From the NCBI GenBank assembly GCA_963827085.1, contig CAWGZY010000002.1:558001-622000 (forward strand): a stretch of DNA of 64,000 bases, given 5' to 3'. The notes beneath the pieces are model-generated. The model saw only the letters and a program-made list of their open reading frames with translations, had not been told where the DNA came from and ran no database searches. The number at the start of each line of letters is the position of its first letter. Positions within the stretch are counted from its first letter, which is position 1. The DNA is from JAGVPT01 sp963827085. GTDB lineage: Bacteria > Bacteroidota > Ignavibacteria > UBA10030 > UBA8401. Position numbers and translations under genes: made by a program. Of this stretch, positions 1 through 8,436 are shown in pieces.

Positions 1-2530
1 AGATGTTCTCCTGTTCATAGTGCTGCAAAACCAGAACACCGATTGTCCTCGATGGCGTCTGTAATGGAACGCCGATCCAGGAGGGCGAAGGTGATCCGAT
101 CAATTCGACTTCGTTTTGTTCCAGAAGTCGGTCGAAAACCTTTTGCGGGATCAGCATTGGTTTACCGCTGCGGAACACATACGACGTGCAGCTTTTTGCA
201 AGCGCTGCCGACTGGGGGGCTGAATCGAACTTATCGACAAAGTATGGGAAGCTGAAGAGTCCTGTATTCTGATCATAGAGTGCGACGAAACAGTTCTCTG
301 CATACAACACTTTTCCGAGCGAGTGATGTATCAATTCCAAAAGTTCGTCAAGATTCGCAGTGGTGGTTACACCTTCAACAATTTCGTACATCGTTTGGCG
401 CTCCTGATCTGCACGCTTGCGCTCGGTGATATCGTGGGCGACTCCTTGCAGACCTATTACTTTTCCATTCTGTATAATCGGATATTCATACGCTTCCAGC
501 AGAATCGGATCTCCATTCGCGTGACGGATTTCAATAAATGCGGGCTCTTTGGTAGACTCTCCCTGAAGATGAGCATGCGTTTTCTCTTTTGCAGATTGAT
601 TATTTTTTGCATCAGTGACAAACCAGTCTTTTCTCTTGAGCCATATATCGGCTTTGTATCCCGTGATTTGCTCGACAGTCGGAGATACATAGGTAGTGTT
701 TGCCTCAGCGTCTTGCGTATAGAAGAACAGATGAGGTGTTCCCTCAACGATAGCCCTCATTCGTTCTTCGCTTTCGCTGAGCGCTTCTTCTGCCCGTTTG
801 TGCTCGGTGATGTCTTGCCCGATACCCCATGATGCCCAACCCGGGACATTTAGACGATGATAAATGTCGAACCACTGTATCGTACGTCGTTCCCCCTTTT
901 TGGTCGTCAAATCGTATACATTCTCCTTATTGTTTGGGTCGAGCGAGGAATTCCAAACTTTCGCCCGGTATTCGGGATCCGGATACAATAATTCCATGGC
1001 CTTAGGATTGCCAATTATTTCATCGGCGTTGTACCCCGTTGTTTCTTCACACGCTTTATTCCAGACAATAAACCTTCCCTCATTATCGAACGCATTAAGG
1101 AGAATTGGCATATTATCGAGAATGAGGCGGAAGCGTTCCTCGCTCTTATGTAATGCCTCCTCGGCTCGTTTGCGTTCGGTGATATCTGTAACGAAAGCAA
1201 TATATGCCCCCCCATCCTGGAGTTGGACGGATGCAACGGCAAGGTGTACAGGAAATTGTGAACCGTCGGCACGTAACCCAACAGTTTCAAATTCGGAAGA
1301 GACAGGAAGTCCAAGAAGACGGCGGCGAGTCCGTTCTTCCCTTTCTTTCTGGACTTGCGGCGCGTAGTACTCAACAATCGGTCGACCGACCGATTCTTCA
1401 ACACTTTGCAGGCCGAATATCTGTGCAAATTTTTGATTTACATACATGCATGTCCCTTTGCGCGAAACAAGTATAGCTACCGGTGCTTGCTCAATGAAAC
1501 CGCGGAAGCGCGATTCGTTTTCACTCAAGGCTTCTCCCGCACGCTTTCGCTCGGTGATGTCGCGCGTAATTCCCAAAATGCCGGTCGGCTTGTTATTTTC
1601 ATCCCGAAGAATCGAGATTATGTTTTCACCCCACATTGTTGAACCGTCTTTGCAGATTTGTTCCAATTCGATTGTGTGAACGGCTTTCGGGTCGCCTTTC
1701 CCTTCTGTTTCAAGAGACATCACTTCCTTGAATGTTTTAAGCGCGCGTTCCAAGGACTCGGGCGTCATCGCGTCTGCCAAACCAAGATTCAGCGCTTCCT
1801 CGACGGTATAGCCGCTCATTCTGGCCACTGATGGGTTCACGTACAGCAGCCGCAGATTCATGTCTCTCATCCAAATGGTATCGGCAGTATTGTCGGCGAT
1901 CAGCTTGTACTTCCAATCGCTCTCGTGAAGCGCTTCTTCCGCTTTTATGCGCCGGGTGACCTCATCTTTAGCTTCGCGAAGAGCTTTATCCAAATTACCG
2001 ACGATCAAGTACTGCAGCAAAACAAGCAAACCTACCTGCATGGTTGAATTCGCCAGCACGCTGAACGAACTCGGAATGACTGTGCTGACCGGTAAAAAAC
2101 CAAAATACTCAACAACGACTAATCCGATACACGCCGCTGTCGTTCCTGCGGCGTAGAGTACGCCTTTTTTCCATCCCAGGATCAGCCCGACAGCCAAAAC
2201 GACGATAGGGATTTCCTGAATGGCGGGAGCCATTATGCCTCCCCCCGACCATGCCAATCCAAAGATCAGAACAACTAAAAAGCTGGCAAGCAGGTAAGAA
2301 GCAGCCCGTGTATTTCCCTTTCTATTGAGGAATAGCAAACAGAGGGAAACAACATCAAATGAGCAGATGATAAAAATCCACCGCAGATAATTCTGCGGCA
2401 GTGCAATCAATTCAAAGACATTGATAAATGTCACGATGATTGCAGACCCTATCACGAGCTTAAAAAAAATCTGCGCTCTCAGGGTCGTTTCTTTATCCCC
2501 GAATTCCGGCAGAGTAAGGATTTTTATCAT
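1..2530 (-). CDS. Membrane-anchored multi-PAS/GAF sensor protein (probable histidine kinase), 3' end outside window
   Basis: The reading frame stays open from an ATG at 2530 to the window edge, about 843 codons with no stop, so the C-terminal output domain is not visible. Residues 1-165 are hydrophobic with five or six membrane segments. Four PAS/PAC modules follow, each ending in the signature DITERKRA or DITEHKRA; the Asp of these signatures falls near residues 324, 449, 573 and 700, and all four lie in the same frame, so the gene is intact here. A GAF domain starts near residue 715 (LDELLELIHHSLGKVLYAEN) and continues off the edge. A GAGG box precedes the ATG. This architecture is typical of hybrid or orthodox sensor histidine kinases, but a diguanylate cyclase output cannot be excluded. 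The ligand is unknown. Confidence 0.85.
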   Translation of the reverse strand, partial: MIKILTLPEFGDKETTLRAQIFFKLVIGSAIIVTFINVFELIALPQNYLRWIFIICSFDVVSLCLLFLNRKGNTRAASYLLASFLVVLIFGLAWSGGGIMAPAIQEIPIVVLAVGLILGWKKGVLYAAGTTAACIGLVVVEYFGFLPVSTVIPSSFSVLANSTMQVGLLVLLQYLIVGNLDKALREAKDEVTRRIKAEEALHESDWKYKLIADNTADTIWMRDMNLRLLYVNPSVARMSGYTVEEALNLGLADAMTPESLERALKTFKEVMSLETEGKGDPKAVHTIELEQICKDGSTMWGENIISILRDENNKPTGILGITRDITERKRAGEALSENESRFRGFIEQAPVAILVSRKGTCMYVNQKFAQIFGLQSVEESVGRPIVEYYAPQVQKEREERTRRRLLGLPVSSEFETVGLRADGSQFPVHLAVASVQLQDGGAYIAFVTDITERKRAEEALHKSEERFRLILDNMPILLNAFDNEGRFIVWNKACEETTGYNADEIIGNPKAMELLYPDPEYRAKVWNSSLDPNNKENVYDLTTKKGERRTIQWFDIYHRLNVPGWASWGIGQDITEHKRAEEALSESEERMRAIVEGTPHLFFYTQDAEANTTYVSPTVEQITGYKADIWLKRKDWFVTDAKNNQSAKEKTHAHLQGESTKEPAFIEIRHANGDPILLEAYEYPIIQNGKVIGLQGVAHDITERKRADQERQTMYEIVEGVTTTANLDELLELIHHSLGKVLYAENCFVALYDQNTGLFSFPYFVDKFDSAPQSAALAKSCTSYVFRSGKPMLIPQKVFDRLLEQNEVELIGSPSPSWIGVPLQTPSRTIGVLVLQHYEQENI

Positions 2531-2651
2531 CTGAACCTCATGGATTTTCTTATATGACTTGTATGACTCGCCCTCAGGTTCTGTACCATTGGTAAGTTAG
2601 TAAATTTCATCAAGCTTTAGCAAACTGAAATAGGCTGGATACTTCCGGCGC

Positions 2652-2697
2652 CATAAAACACAAAAACCTCCATCATCAAAATCGAATCAGGAGGTCT
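2652..2697 (-). terminator. Rho-independent terminator after the desaturase gene
   Basis: Read on the minus strand, ACCTCC pairs with GGAGGT around an 18-base loop and is followed by TTTTTGTGTTTT. It sits about 190 bases past the desaturase stop. The rest of the 2531-2888 spacer shows no gene. The hairpin resembles those at 8.29 and 12.15 kb. Confidence 0.6.
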
Positions 2698-2888
2698 AAA
2701 GCTTTCTTTCTTCCCACCTACCCATCCACCTTGACAATCACGCCAACTCAAGGGAAAACCTATTTAGATGAAGGAATCCACAAAAACCATGCCTTTTGAA
2801 ACGGGCAATCAAGGCTGAATTCGCCGCCACACTTATCGTAAACGGGAAGAATGGGCATAGAATTCGCCGGTGTGGTAAGGGAAATAGC

Positions 2889-3908
2889 CTATATCCTCTG
2901 CGGTGTACCTCTGATGCGGCTGAATCCGACAAGCACCCGCTCATCTTCGTCCCAAAGCCGCAAGGTGAGAGAGTGGAAGCTTGAAAGGAGTGTAAGAGGC
3001 TTCACCGACCGGAAAAGCGGGATTTCTTTTTGACACTTGCTCAGAGAGTAATTCGGGACGCGCGGGCTCAAATGATGGATATGATGAAATCCGATGTTGC
3101 CGCTGAACCACTGAAAAACTTTCGGGAGCTTGTAGAACGAACTTCCTTCGAGTGCAGAAGCAAAAAAATTCCACTCAGCGTGGCGCGCCCAGTAGACTCC
3201 TTGGTACTGATGCTGGACATAGAAAAGCCATAAGCCAAAAATTCCCGCCAGCCAGATCGTGGGTAAGAAAACAAGGACGAACGAAGTGAATCCGATAGTG
3301 AAGCTTATAGCAGTTGCCAGAACTGCAAGAGTGAAGTTCGTCCAATAGATGTTTCGTTTCTCTCTCGGTCCGGACGAGCTTGATGCGAACCGGTGCGAAA
3401 CAAAAAACATAAACAACGGACCGATACCGAACATCACCAACGGATTTCTGTAGAAACGATAGACGAAGCGCTTCCATGCAGATCGTTCGAGGTATTCTTT
3501 CACAGTCAGCATCCAGACATCTCCAATGCCGCGGTTGTCGAGGTCGCTGCCTGTCGCATGATGGATCGCGTGATTATGCCGCCACTCGAAATATGGAGTG
3601 AGCGAGAAGAGTCCGCTCACCATTCCAACAACGTCGTTTGCTTTCTGAGATTTGAAGAACGAGCCGTGCCCGCAATCGTGAAAAATGATGAAGGTCCTGA
3701 CCTGAAACCCGGCAGCCGGTACGGCTAAAGCCAAAGTAATCCAATATGAAATTTCGAGGCTTCGGTACATTCCATAAAGAAGGATGAAATACGGAACGAA
3801 TGTATCCATCATTTGCCAGACGCTGCGCCAGATATCGGAGCGCTGATACTTGGCGATCATCGACCGCCATGATTCGCGGTCTGATTCTGAAGTGAGTTCC
3901 TGGAACAT
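2889..3908 (-). CDS. Membrane fatty acid desaturase (acyl-lipid, omega-6/delta-12 type)
   Basis: A 339-residue integral membrane di-iron enzyme that introduces a double bond into acyl chains of membrane lipids. The three histidine boxes of the family are present: HDCGH at residues 77-81, HAIHH at 113-117 (inside WRHNHAIHH) and HHIHH at 275-279 (inside GFHHIHHLSPRVPNY). Hydrophobic segments lie at about 38-75, 160-172 and 190-235, as in DesA/FAD2-type proteins, and the length is normal. AGGAG lies 6 bases before the ATG. The regiospecificity cannot be read from the sequence; the box spacing fits delta-12/omega-3 acyl-lipid desaturases better than acyl-CoA delta-9 enzymes. The gene appears monocistronic, with a terminator downstream. 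Such enzymes typically adjust membrane fluidity in the cold. Confidence 0.9.
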   Translation of the reverse strand: MFQELTSESDRESWRSMIAKYQRSDIWRSVWQMMDTFVPYFILLYGMYRSLEISYWITLALAVPAAGFQVRTFIIFHDCGHGSFFKSQKANDVVGMVSGLFSLTPYFEWRHNHAIHHATGSDLDNRGIGDVWMLTVKEYLERSAWKRFVYRFYRNPLVMFGIGPLFMFFVSHRFASSSSGPREKRNIYWTNFTLAVLATAISFTIGFTSFVLVFLPTIWLAGIFGLWLFYVQHQYQGVYWARHAEWNFFASALEGSSFYKLPKVFQWFSGNIGFHHIHHLSPRVPNYSLSKCQKEIPLFRSVKPLTLLSSFHSLTLRLWDEDERVLVGFSRIRGTPQRI

Positions 3909-3973
3909 AGTAATCTCTCCTACATAATCTTGTTTCTAACCGCCAAACACAAGAATACTTACAGGTAATGGCG

Positions 3974-4597
3974 CTACATCCCCCTTAGACCGTAGAAGAC
4001 GCCAATGGCTCCAAAGAGCACTAATAACAAGCCCGCCAATTTGTTTATGATATAGACTCCGCGCGATGTTACTTTTTCTTTAAAGGTATGCGAAAACCAT
4101 ACCAGCAAAGAGAACCAAAGAAAAGAACCGCAGAAGACACCACCGATCAGCAGCATAATAGAGATACGGTCCGCGATAATTTTGTTCACGCCGACAGCGG
4201 AAAATGCAGCTGCATAGCCGAACAGGGTCAGCGGGTTCGTGAGAGCCAGCAAGAAAGTGGATGCAAAGACCCCGGTTTCTTTCATGCTTCTTTTTAAAGA
4301 GAGGTTTGTTTTTGGTTGAACTCGAAACGTGAAAATGCCGGCACCTATCAGCATGATCCCTCCCAGGAGACGCATCCACTGTTGGTAAGAGGCGACAAGA
4401 TCAAAGATGAGCTTTACTCCGAAAGCAGCCGCAAGTGCGTAAATGACATCTCCCAATGCTCCGCTCAGACCAATAATAAAACCACGCCGAATTCCATAAA
4501 GCATAGTTCCTCTCGCGCAGAGAATTCCAATAGGTCCGATGGGAACTGCCAATGAGAATCCGATTATGAGACCTTTCAAAAGGTAAGCGAATGCCAT
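3974..4597 (-). CDS. LysE/RhtB-family translocator
   Basis: About 207 residues with five to six membrane helices. The N-terminus MAFAYLLKGLIIGFSLAVPI followed by GPIGILCARGT is the classic LysE/RhtB start (glycine/proline-rich first helix with the PxGP motif), and the ALTNPLTLFGY stretch matches the conserved NP motif of the second half. The family exports amino acids or related small molecules; the substrate is unknown. The frame is open upstream to a TTG at 4666, but that would add 23 residues unlike the family, so the ATG at 4597 is preferred although its ribosome binding site is weak. It lies 65 bases upstream of the desaturase gene and could be cotranscribed with it. Confidence 0.8.
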   Translation of the reverse strand: MAFAYLLKGLIIGFSLAVPIGPIGILCARGTMLYGIRRGFIIGLSGALGDVIYALAAAFGVKLIFDLVASYQQWMRLLGGIMLIGAGIFTFRVQPKTNLSLKRSMKETGVFASTFLLALTNPLTLFGYAAAFSAVGVNKIIADRISIMLLIGGVFCGSFLWFSLLVWFSHTFKEKVTSRGVYIINKLAGLLLVLFGAIGVFYGLRGM

Positions 4598-4737
4598 AAG
4601 TATGATGTTATTCCCAAGCTGGGCATTCAAAAAAATATTCAATGCACAACTGATTGGGAGTGGCAAACCTTTAGAATTTGGGTAACATCAGTTATTTAGG
4701 AATTTTTTAGATGGCTCAAATTATTTTTTCGAGTCAC

Positions 4738-4916
4738 CTAGCAGGGTGATGAAAAAGTCCGTGCAGCTTGCCACGAAGACACAACGACACTAAGAAATCA
4801 AAGTAAAAAGCTATTGTCGTCAATATCATCAACGGTTGAGACAGCGATGTGCTTAAAATTGTTTTCTGCCTTCGTGACTTAGTGGCTCATAAAAGTGTTT
4901 TTCAGCAACCTGCTAG
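4738..4916. mobile_element. MITE-like element with terminal inverted repeats
   Basis: A 179-base non-coding element bounded by inverted repeats: the left end CTAGCAGGGTGATGAAAAA matches the complement of the right end, CTAGCAGGTTGCTGAAAAA, at all but two positions. Inside is a second pair of inverted arms (GCCACGAAGACACAACG and CTTCGTGACTTAGTGGC). It has no ORF. The right end overlaps the last codon of the adjacent metalloprotease gene and supplies its TAG stop. The CTAG at each end may be a target duplication or part of the repeat. Confidence 0.7.
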
Positions 4917-6802
4917 TTGAAACTGCAGACAAATGAAACAACGTCCGAATAAACGGAGAAATGGTGCTGCGAATCTTTTGCGGCGATCCTGTACTGGACG
5001 CTGTCGGACCCTAATCCGGCAGTTGTAATTGTCCGATCAACATATGTGATCATCGAACCCGCCATAGAACTTTTCCGACTCCATTCGGACCAGGTGCCGC
5101 GCGATTTTTTTGTTCGTCGGAAAATGAGAATCGAGCCTCCGGCGGTAACATTTGGTTCCAGCATTGTTGTCCAGGCAAGTTTCGGATTTGTTTTCCTACC
5201 ATCCTGGTGCACGCCCCCGGTTATGTCCTGAGGTTTTGATGGAGATGCATTTTGATAAGTATTAATATAAATATTTAACGTATAAATTCCGTTGAAAAGA
5301 TTCGTGATCTCAAAACCGACTTTGTTGGTATCGTTGTGAATGTCAGAACTCGGATTACTCGCAGGAGTAAACACCGGAGCGCTGCCGGTGTCAAATTGAT
5401 CTTTGCCATCACCGGTAAAAATTGTCGGCGGTGCCTGATGCATCGTTCCTGTGGCCGGGTCCACATAGTAATGGATTGCAGCCGGGTTCTGCGGAACGCC
5501 TTGCCATGTCCACGGAATACTTTGCCTCGTACTATATCCGTTCACACGGTTTGAACTGCCTCGCTGAAATACCGGCAAATTTCCGGTGCCGCCGTAAATA
5601 TTGCGGGATTGGGAAGGGACGCTCCAATTGAATCTCCCATCGGCAGAGACAACGCCGACAGCGTCCCCCTCGTCAGACTTTTGAAGCAGCACAAATAATC
5701 CCTTCGCCGTGGAAACATTGTTATCGGGAATATCAAATACGGAAATCCGCTGGTGATTTTCCAAAAGATAATATTCGTTAGGTCCCCCGCCAGGAACTTT
5801 AATACGATACGCGACTCCTGTTGAAACAAAATCGGGCAGAGCAAGATTGAAGACTGTCCGGGGGGTAGAAATATCTTCTATTGTTTTAACGTTGATCCAT
5901 CCGAGTTTGTACCGTTCGAATGAATTCATGCAGCCGCTCGGCGTTCCCCAGCCGTCTACTAATCCCCACGTTCCAAGTTGGGTATGGTACTCGTTTCCCC
6001 CAAGGAGCCAATGGCCGAATTCGTGACGAGCGTAGCGCCAGATAATGTCCGGTCCTAAATCACCGCTTAAAGGATGAATGGCTGTTATACCAGAGCCTTG
6101 TTCCCACCTCTCGGAACCCATCGCAACGATTCTTGCTCTGCGGTCAACGCTAAACGAGCTGTTTCGAAATATGCGGCTGGCATATCCCAAAGAAGCTTCT
6201 CCTCCCGGAACAAGATCCAGCCTGGATCGAAGGTCAACCGTATCGTTGCAAACGTTTCTCCACATCATGAATATCATATCGACAATCCCATCCGATGTAT
6301 CCGTATTGCTATACTCGGAGGGAAGGTTATGACGCCAATGGTCAAATTCCGCAAAGTCCATCGTCGAGTCTAACTTTATTATTACCTCCTCCTGAATATC
6401 ACTCCGCCTCCATCCACTATCCAAATAAAATTTACGCGTATGCGGCGTGATAACTGAAACAGCCTTACCGGTAATCCTAAATTTATCAAGCGACATTTGA
6501 TTGAAATAGTCCGTAAAACCGCCGGGGGTTGGTGTTATGCTCCACGCTGAATCAACGGTCGCGTTCATATACACCGGAGCTTTTCCCTTGGACCAGTAAG
6601 GACTTGAAGGAAGATAATTATCGTCGGGAAATTGGACGTAAATAAAAAGGACATTTAATGCTCCAGACGCAGTGATATACCTTCCATCTATTGGAGATGC
6701 GACAGGAGTATGATGCGAGGCCGGCAATGATTCTTGAGCACATAAGCAAGAGAAAAAAACTGCTCCCAGAAAAGCCAAAAATAGAATCGTCGGGCAATGC
6801 AT
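4913..6802 (-). CDS. Secreted M6-like zinc metalloprotease
   Basis: A 629-residue protein with a signal peptide (FLAFLGAVFFSCLCAQ). The catalytic zinc motif HEFGH lies at residues 260-264, followed by LLGGNEYH and a SFERYKLGWI stretch, as in M6 (immune inhibitor A-like) peptidases, which carry HExxH and a conserved region about 35 residues later. The C-terminal 130 residues look like a fibronectin/beta-sandwich domain. The predicted role is extracellular protein degradation. Unlike other large exported proteins here it has no T9SS sorting domain; its reading frame ends at TAG inside the right terminal repeat of a MITE-like element, so the native C-terminus may have been lost. The catalytic domain is complete. 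A GGA box lies just before the ATG. Confidence 0.8.
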   Translation of the reverse strand: MHCPTILFLAFLGAVFFSCLCAQESLPASHHTPVASPIDGRYITASGALNVLFIYVQFPDDNYLPSSPYWSKGKAPVYMNATVDSAWSITPTPGGFTDYFNQMSLDKFRITGKAVSVITPHTRKFYLDSGWRRSDIQEEVIIKLDSTMDFAEFDHWRHNLPSEYSNTDTSDGIVDMIFMMWRNVCNDTVDLRSRLDLVPGGEASLGYASRIFRNSSFSVDRRARIVAMGSERWEQGSGITAIHPLSGDLGPDIIWRYARHEFGHWLLGGNEYHTQLGTWGLVDGWGTPSGCMNSFERYKLGWINVKTIEDISTPRTVFNLALPDFVSTGVAYRIKVPGGGPNEYYLLENHQRISVFDIPDNNVSTAKGLFVLLQKSDEGDAVGVVSADGRFNWSVPSQSRNIYGGTGNLPVFQRGSSNRVNGYSTRQSIPWTWQGVPQNPAAIHYYVDPATGTMHQAPPTIFTGDGKDQFDTGSAPVFTPASNPSSDIHNDTNKVGFEITNLFNGIYTLNIYINTYQNASPSKPQDITGGVHQDGRKTNPKLAWTTMLEPNVTAGGSILIFRRTKKSRGTWSEWSRKSSMAGSMITYVDRTITTAGLGSDSVQYRIAAKDSQHHFSVYSDVVSFVCSFN

Positions 6803-6856
6803 AGTTCCTTCTTCGCAGTTCGTGCAATGAAAGCGTTCGTTATTTGATGTCGAAGA

Positions 6857-7153
6857 TTACTTTGATGGTGCGTAAATGATACTTAGTGTTATGAATACAA
6901 GAATTCCGCCGATAATAATTATTGAAACCAGTTGAGCGAAATTCAGGGTCCATCCCAGCCATTCTATTCTTTTGGGAACAATGATTCGTGGGTCGCTTGG
7001 ATTACAATACAATACTCCCCACTTCCAATAATTAGATTCACTTTGCACCTTCCTTCTCCCAGTGTTCACCATAACGATATGCATGAACTCAAATACTGCA
7101 AATACGGCTGCCAACAAAATGATTCCTATAAGAAGGTAGTTCTCAAACTTCAT
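6857..7153 (-). CDS. Small membrane protein with DUF5808-like domain
   Basis: A 98-residue protein with a membrane helix at about residues 5-27 and a second at about 70-93. Between them is the motif NYWKWGVLYCNPSDPRIIVP followed by KRIEWLGWTLNFA, which matches the DUF5808 signature (NP.DPR..VPKR...GWTLNF) found in Gram-positive and Bacteroidota membrane proteins of unknown function. It lies 54 bases upstream of the M6 protease start on the same strand and may share its transcript. No enzymatic residues are evident. Confidence 0.7.
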   Translation of the reverse strand: MKFENYLLIGIILLAAVFAVFEFMHIVMVNTGRRKVQSESNYWKWGVLYCNPSDPRIIVPKRIEWLGWTLNFAQLVSIIIIGGILVFITLSIIYAPSK

Positions 7154-7297
7154 GGTAATCCGCCGGCATTTTCAGCAATAGTGAAATTTAATTGCTTTAC
7201 TTGAACCAATTACCCGAGCCGCAGAAGAAAAGCCGGCTCACAAAGGCTCATCGCCCGCATAATTAATCTTTCTCTTGAGTATCGCTGGAGCACAGCA

Positions 7298-7987
7298 TCA
7301 ACGAAGCCAACCTTCGACGTGTTTACTAGCGCTCTTGAGTTCCCTGTCCAATGCTCGATAGTCCCGACAAGATCTTCCCACCAATTCCCAAAACCCTTTT
7401 GAGTGATTCATTTCTACCGTGTGGCACAGCTCGTGAATCATAAGATACTCCACCAGTTCCGGGCGAAGAAACAGCAATGTTCGATTGAGATTGATGTTCT
7501 TTTTTGCTGAACAACTTCCCCATCTCGTTCTCTGGGATCGTATCGCGCCTTTATTATATGTGAATCCGTGTTCTTTGCTGACCCTATCCAACCACGGCAA
7601 CAATATATCTGTCGATTTCTTATCAAACCATTTCTTGAGCAATATGAAGGGAATTCTCTTGTTTCGAGTGTCGATGTACAGCTTTAATAAATTATTTTCC
7701 TCAACGAGATGGTTTTTGTGTCTCACATTATGTTCCACGATAACGCTGAAGCTGCAACCGATACTCTGCAAACTTATTCGCGCCGGAATTTCCAACGCGG
7801 AGGCAGCCGCTTGGATTTTTTCGATGGACCTTTTTATCCATTCCTCTTTCTTAACGATGATTTCCGGAATCCGCGACGTGTCAAATCCGGAAGGGACGAC
7901 AACGACAACTCCGGAATGATGAGAAACCGACAAGCGAACATGGCGGGATCTTGAGCTGGTGCGGATTTTATAATTAATCGTCATCAT
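7298..7987 (-). CDS. YgjP/DUF45-type (SprT-like) zinc metallopeptidase
   Basis: A 229-residue cytosolic protein without signal peptide. RTRWGSCS at 154-160 precedes the zinc-binding HELCH at 185-189, with the third ligand probably H195 (MNHSKGFW). The spacing RWGSC...HELCH...NHSKxFW is diagnostic of the YgjP-like/WLM metallopeptidase group. The N-terminal beta-rich part (residues 1-80) contains VVVVVPSG, also conserved. Members are often encoded near restriction-modification or defence genes, but here the neighbours are unrelated. The start is one of two tandem ATGs (7987/7984), and no strong ribosome site is seen. Confidence 0.85.
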   Translation of the reverse strand: MMTINYKIRTSSRSRHVRLSVSHHSGVVVVVPSGFDTSRIPEIIVKKEEWIKRSIEKIQAAASALEIPARISLQSIGCSFSVIVEHNVRHKNHLVEENNLLKLYIDTRNKRIPFILLKKWFDKKSTDILLPWLDRVSKEHGFTYNKGAIRSQRTRWGSCSAKKNINLNRTLLFLRPELVEYLMIHELCHTVEMNHSKGFWELVGRSCRDYRALDRELKSASKHVEGWLR

Positions 7988-8274
7988 TCAAATTTTTATG
8001 AGCGCCGTTTGTGAGCGCTTGTAACCAAAATGTAACTAAGTTTTATCAGAATTTCTGCACTGTTATTTCAGGATAGTACTGCTCCCCAAAAAAGCTATGA
8101 TCATGCAACCCTGCTCACCCTGATCCCGCCACGGCGATCCGGGTAGAAGGCGGTATGCTCAATGCGATACAGAGAGAGAAGATGCGGCAAAGTTTTTTTT
8201 CATAAGAGATCCTTTCTTTAAGAAAACGGACAATTGCACCATAAGCTGCCTGCGACGTACAGCCCACGATAAAA

Positions 8275-8312
8275 AACAAAAACCTCCTTCATCTTTCGAA
8301 TCCGGAGGTTCA
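8275..8312 (-). terminator. Rho-independent terminator
   Basis: On the minus strand, AACCTCC (8304-8310) and GGAGGTT (8281-8287) form a 7-bp stem followed by TTTTTGTTTTTT. It lies about 125 bases after the stop of the 1173-residue T9SS cargo gene. The remainder of 7988-8436 shows no convincing gene. Confidence 0.7.
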
Positions 8313-8436
8313 ATTTCCTCACGACCGTTACCACACTTCCCCAAATTCGGGTGATTACTGTGCGTGAATGCAGCAGTAATCAAAAGGCGAATGACAGTGA
8401 AAATGCCGAAGTAGACTTTATGGGTTTAGCGCTAAC

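Noticed and set aside
323..2156. Several plus-strand ORFs of 70-170 codons in the first 2.2 kb
   Set aside because: They are opposite-strand shadows of the PAS/GAF sensor gene, whose four DITE(R/H)KRA motifs all keep one frame on the minus strand.
8159..8383. Minus-strand ORF of 74 codons after the large cargo gene
   Set aside because: It runs through the terminator hairpin and has no family resemblance.
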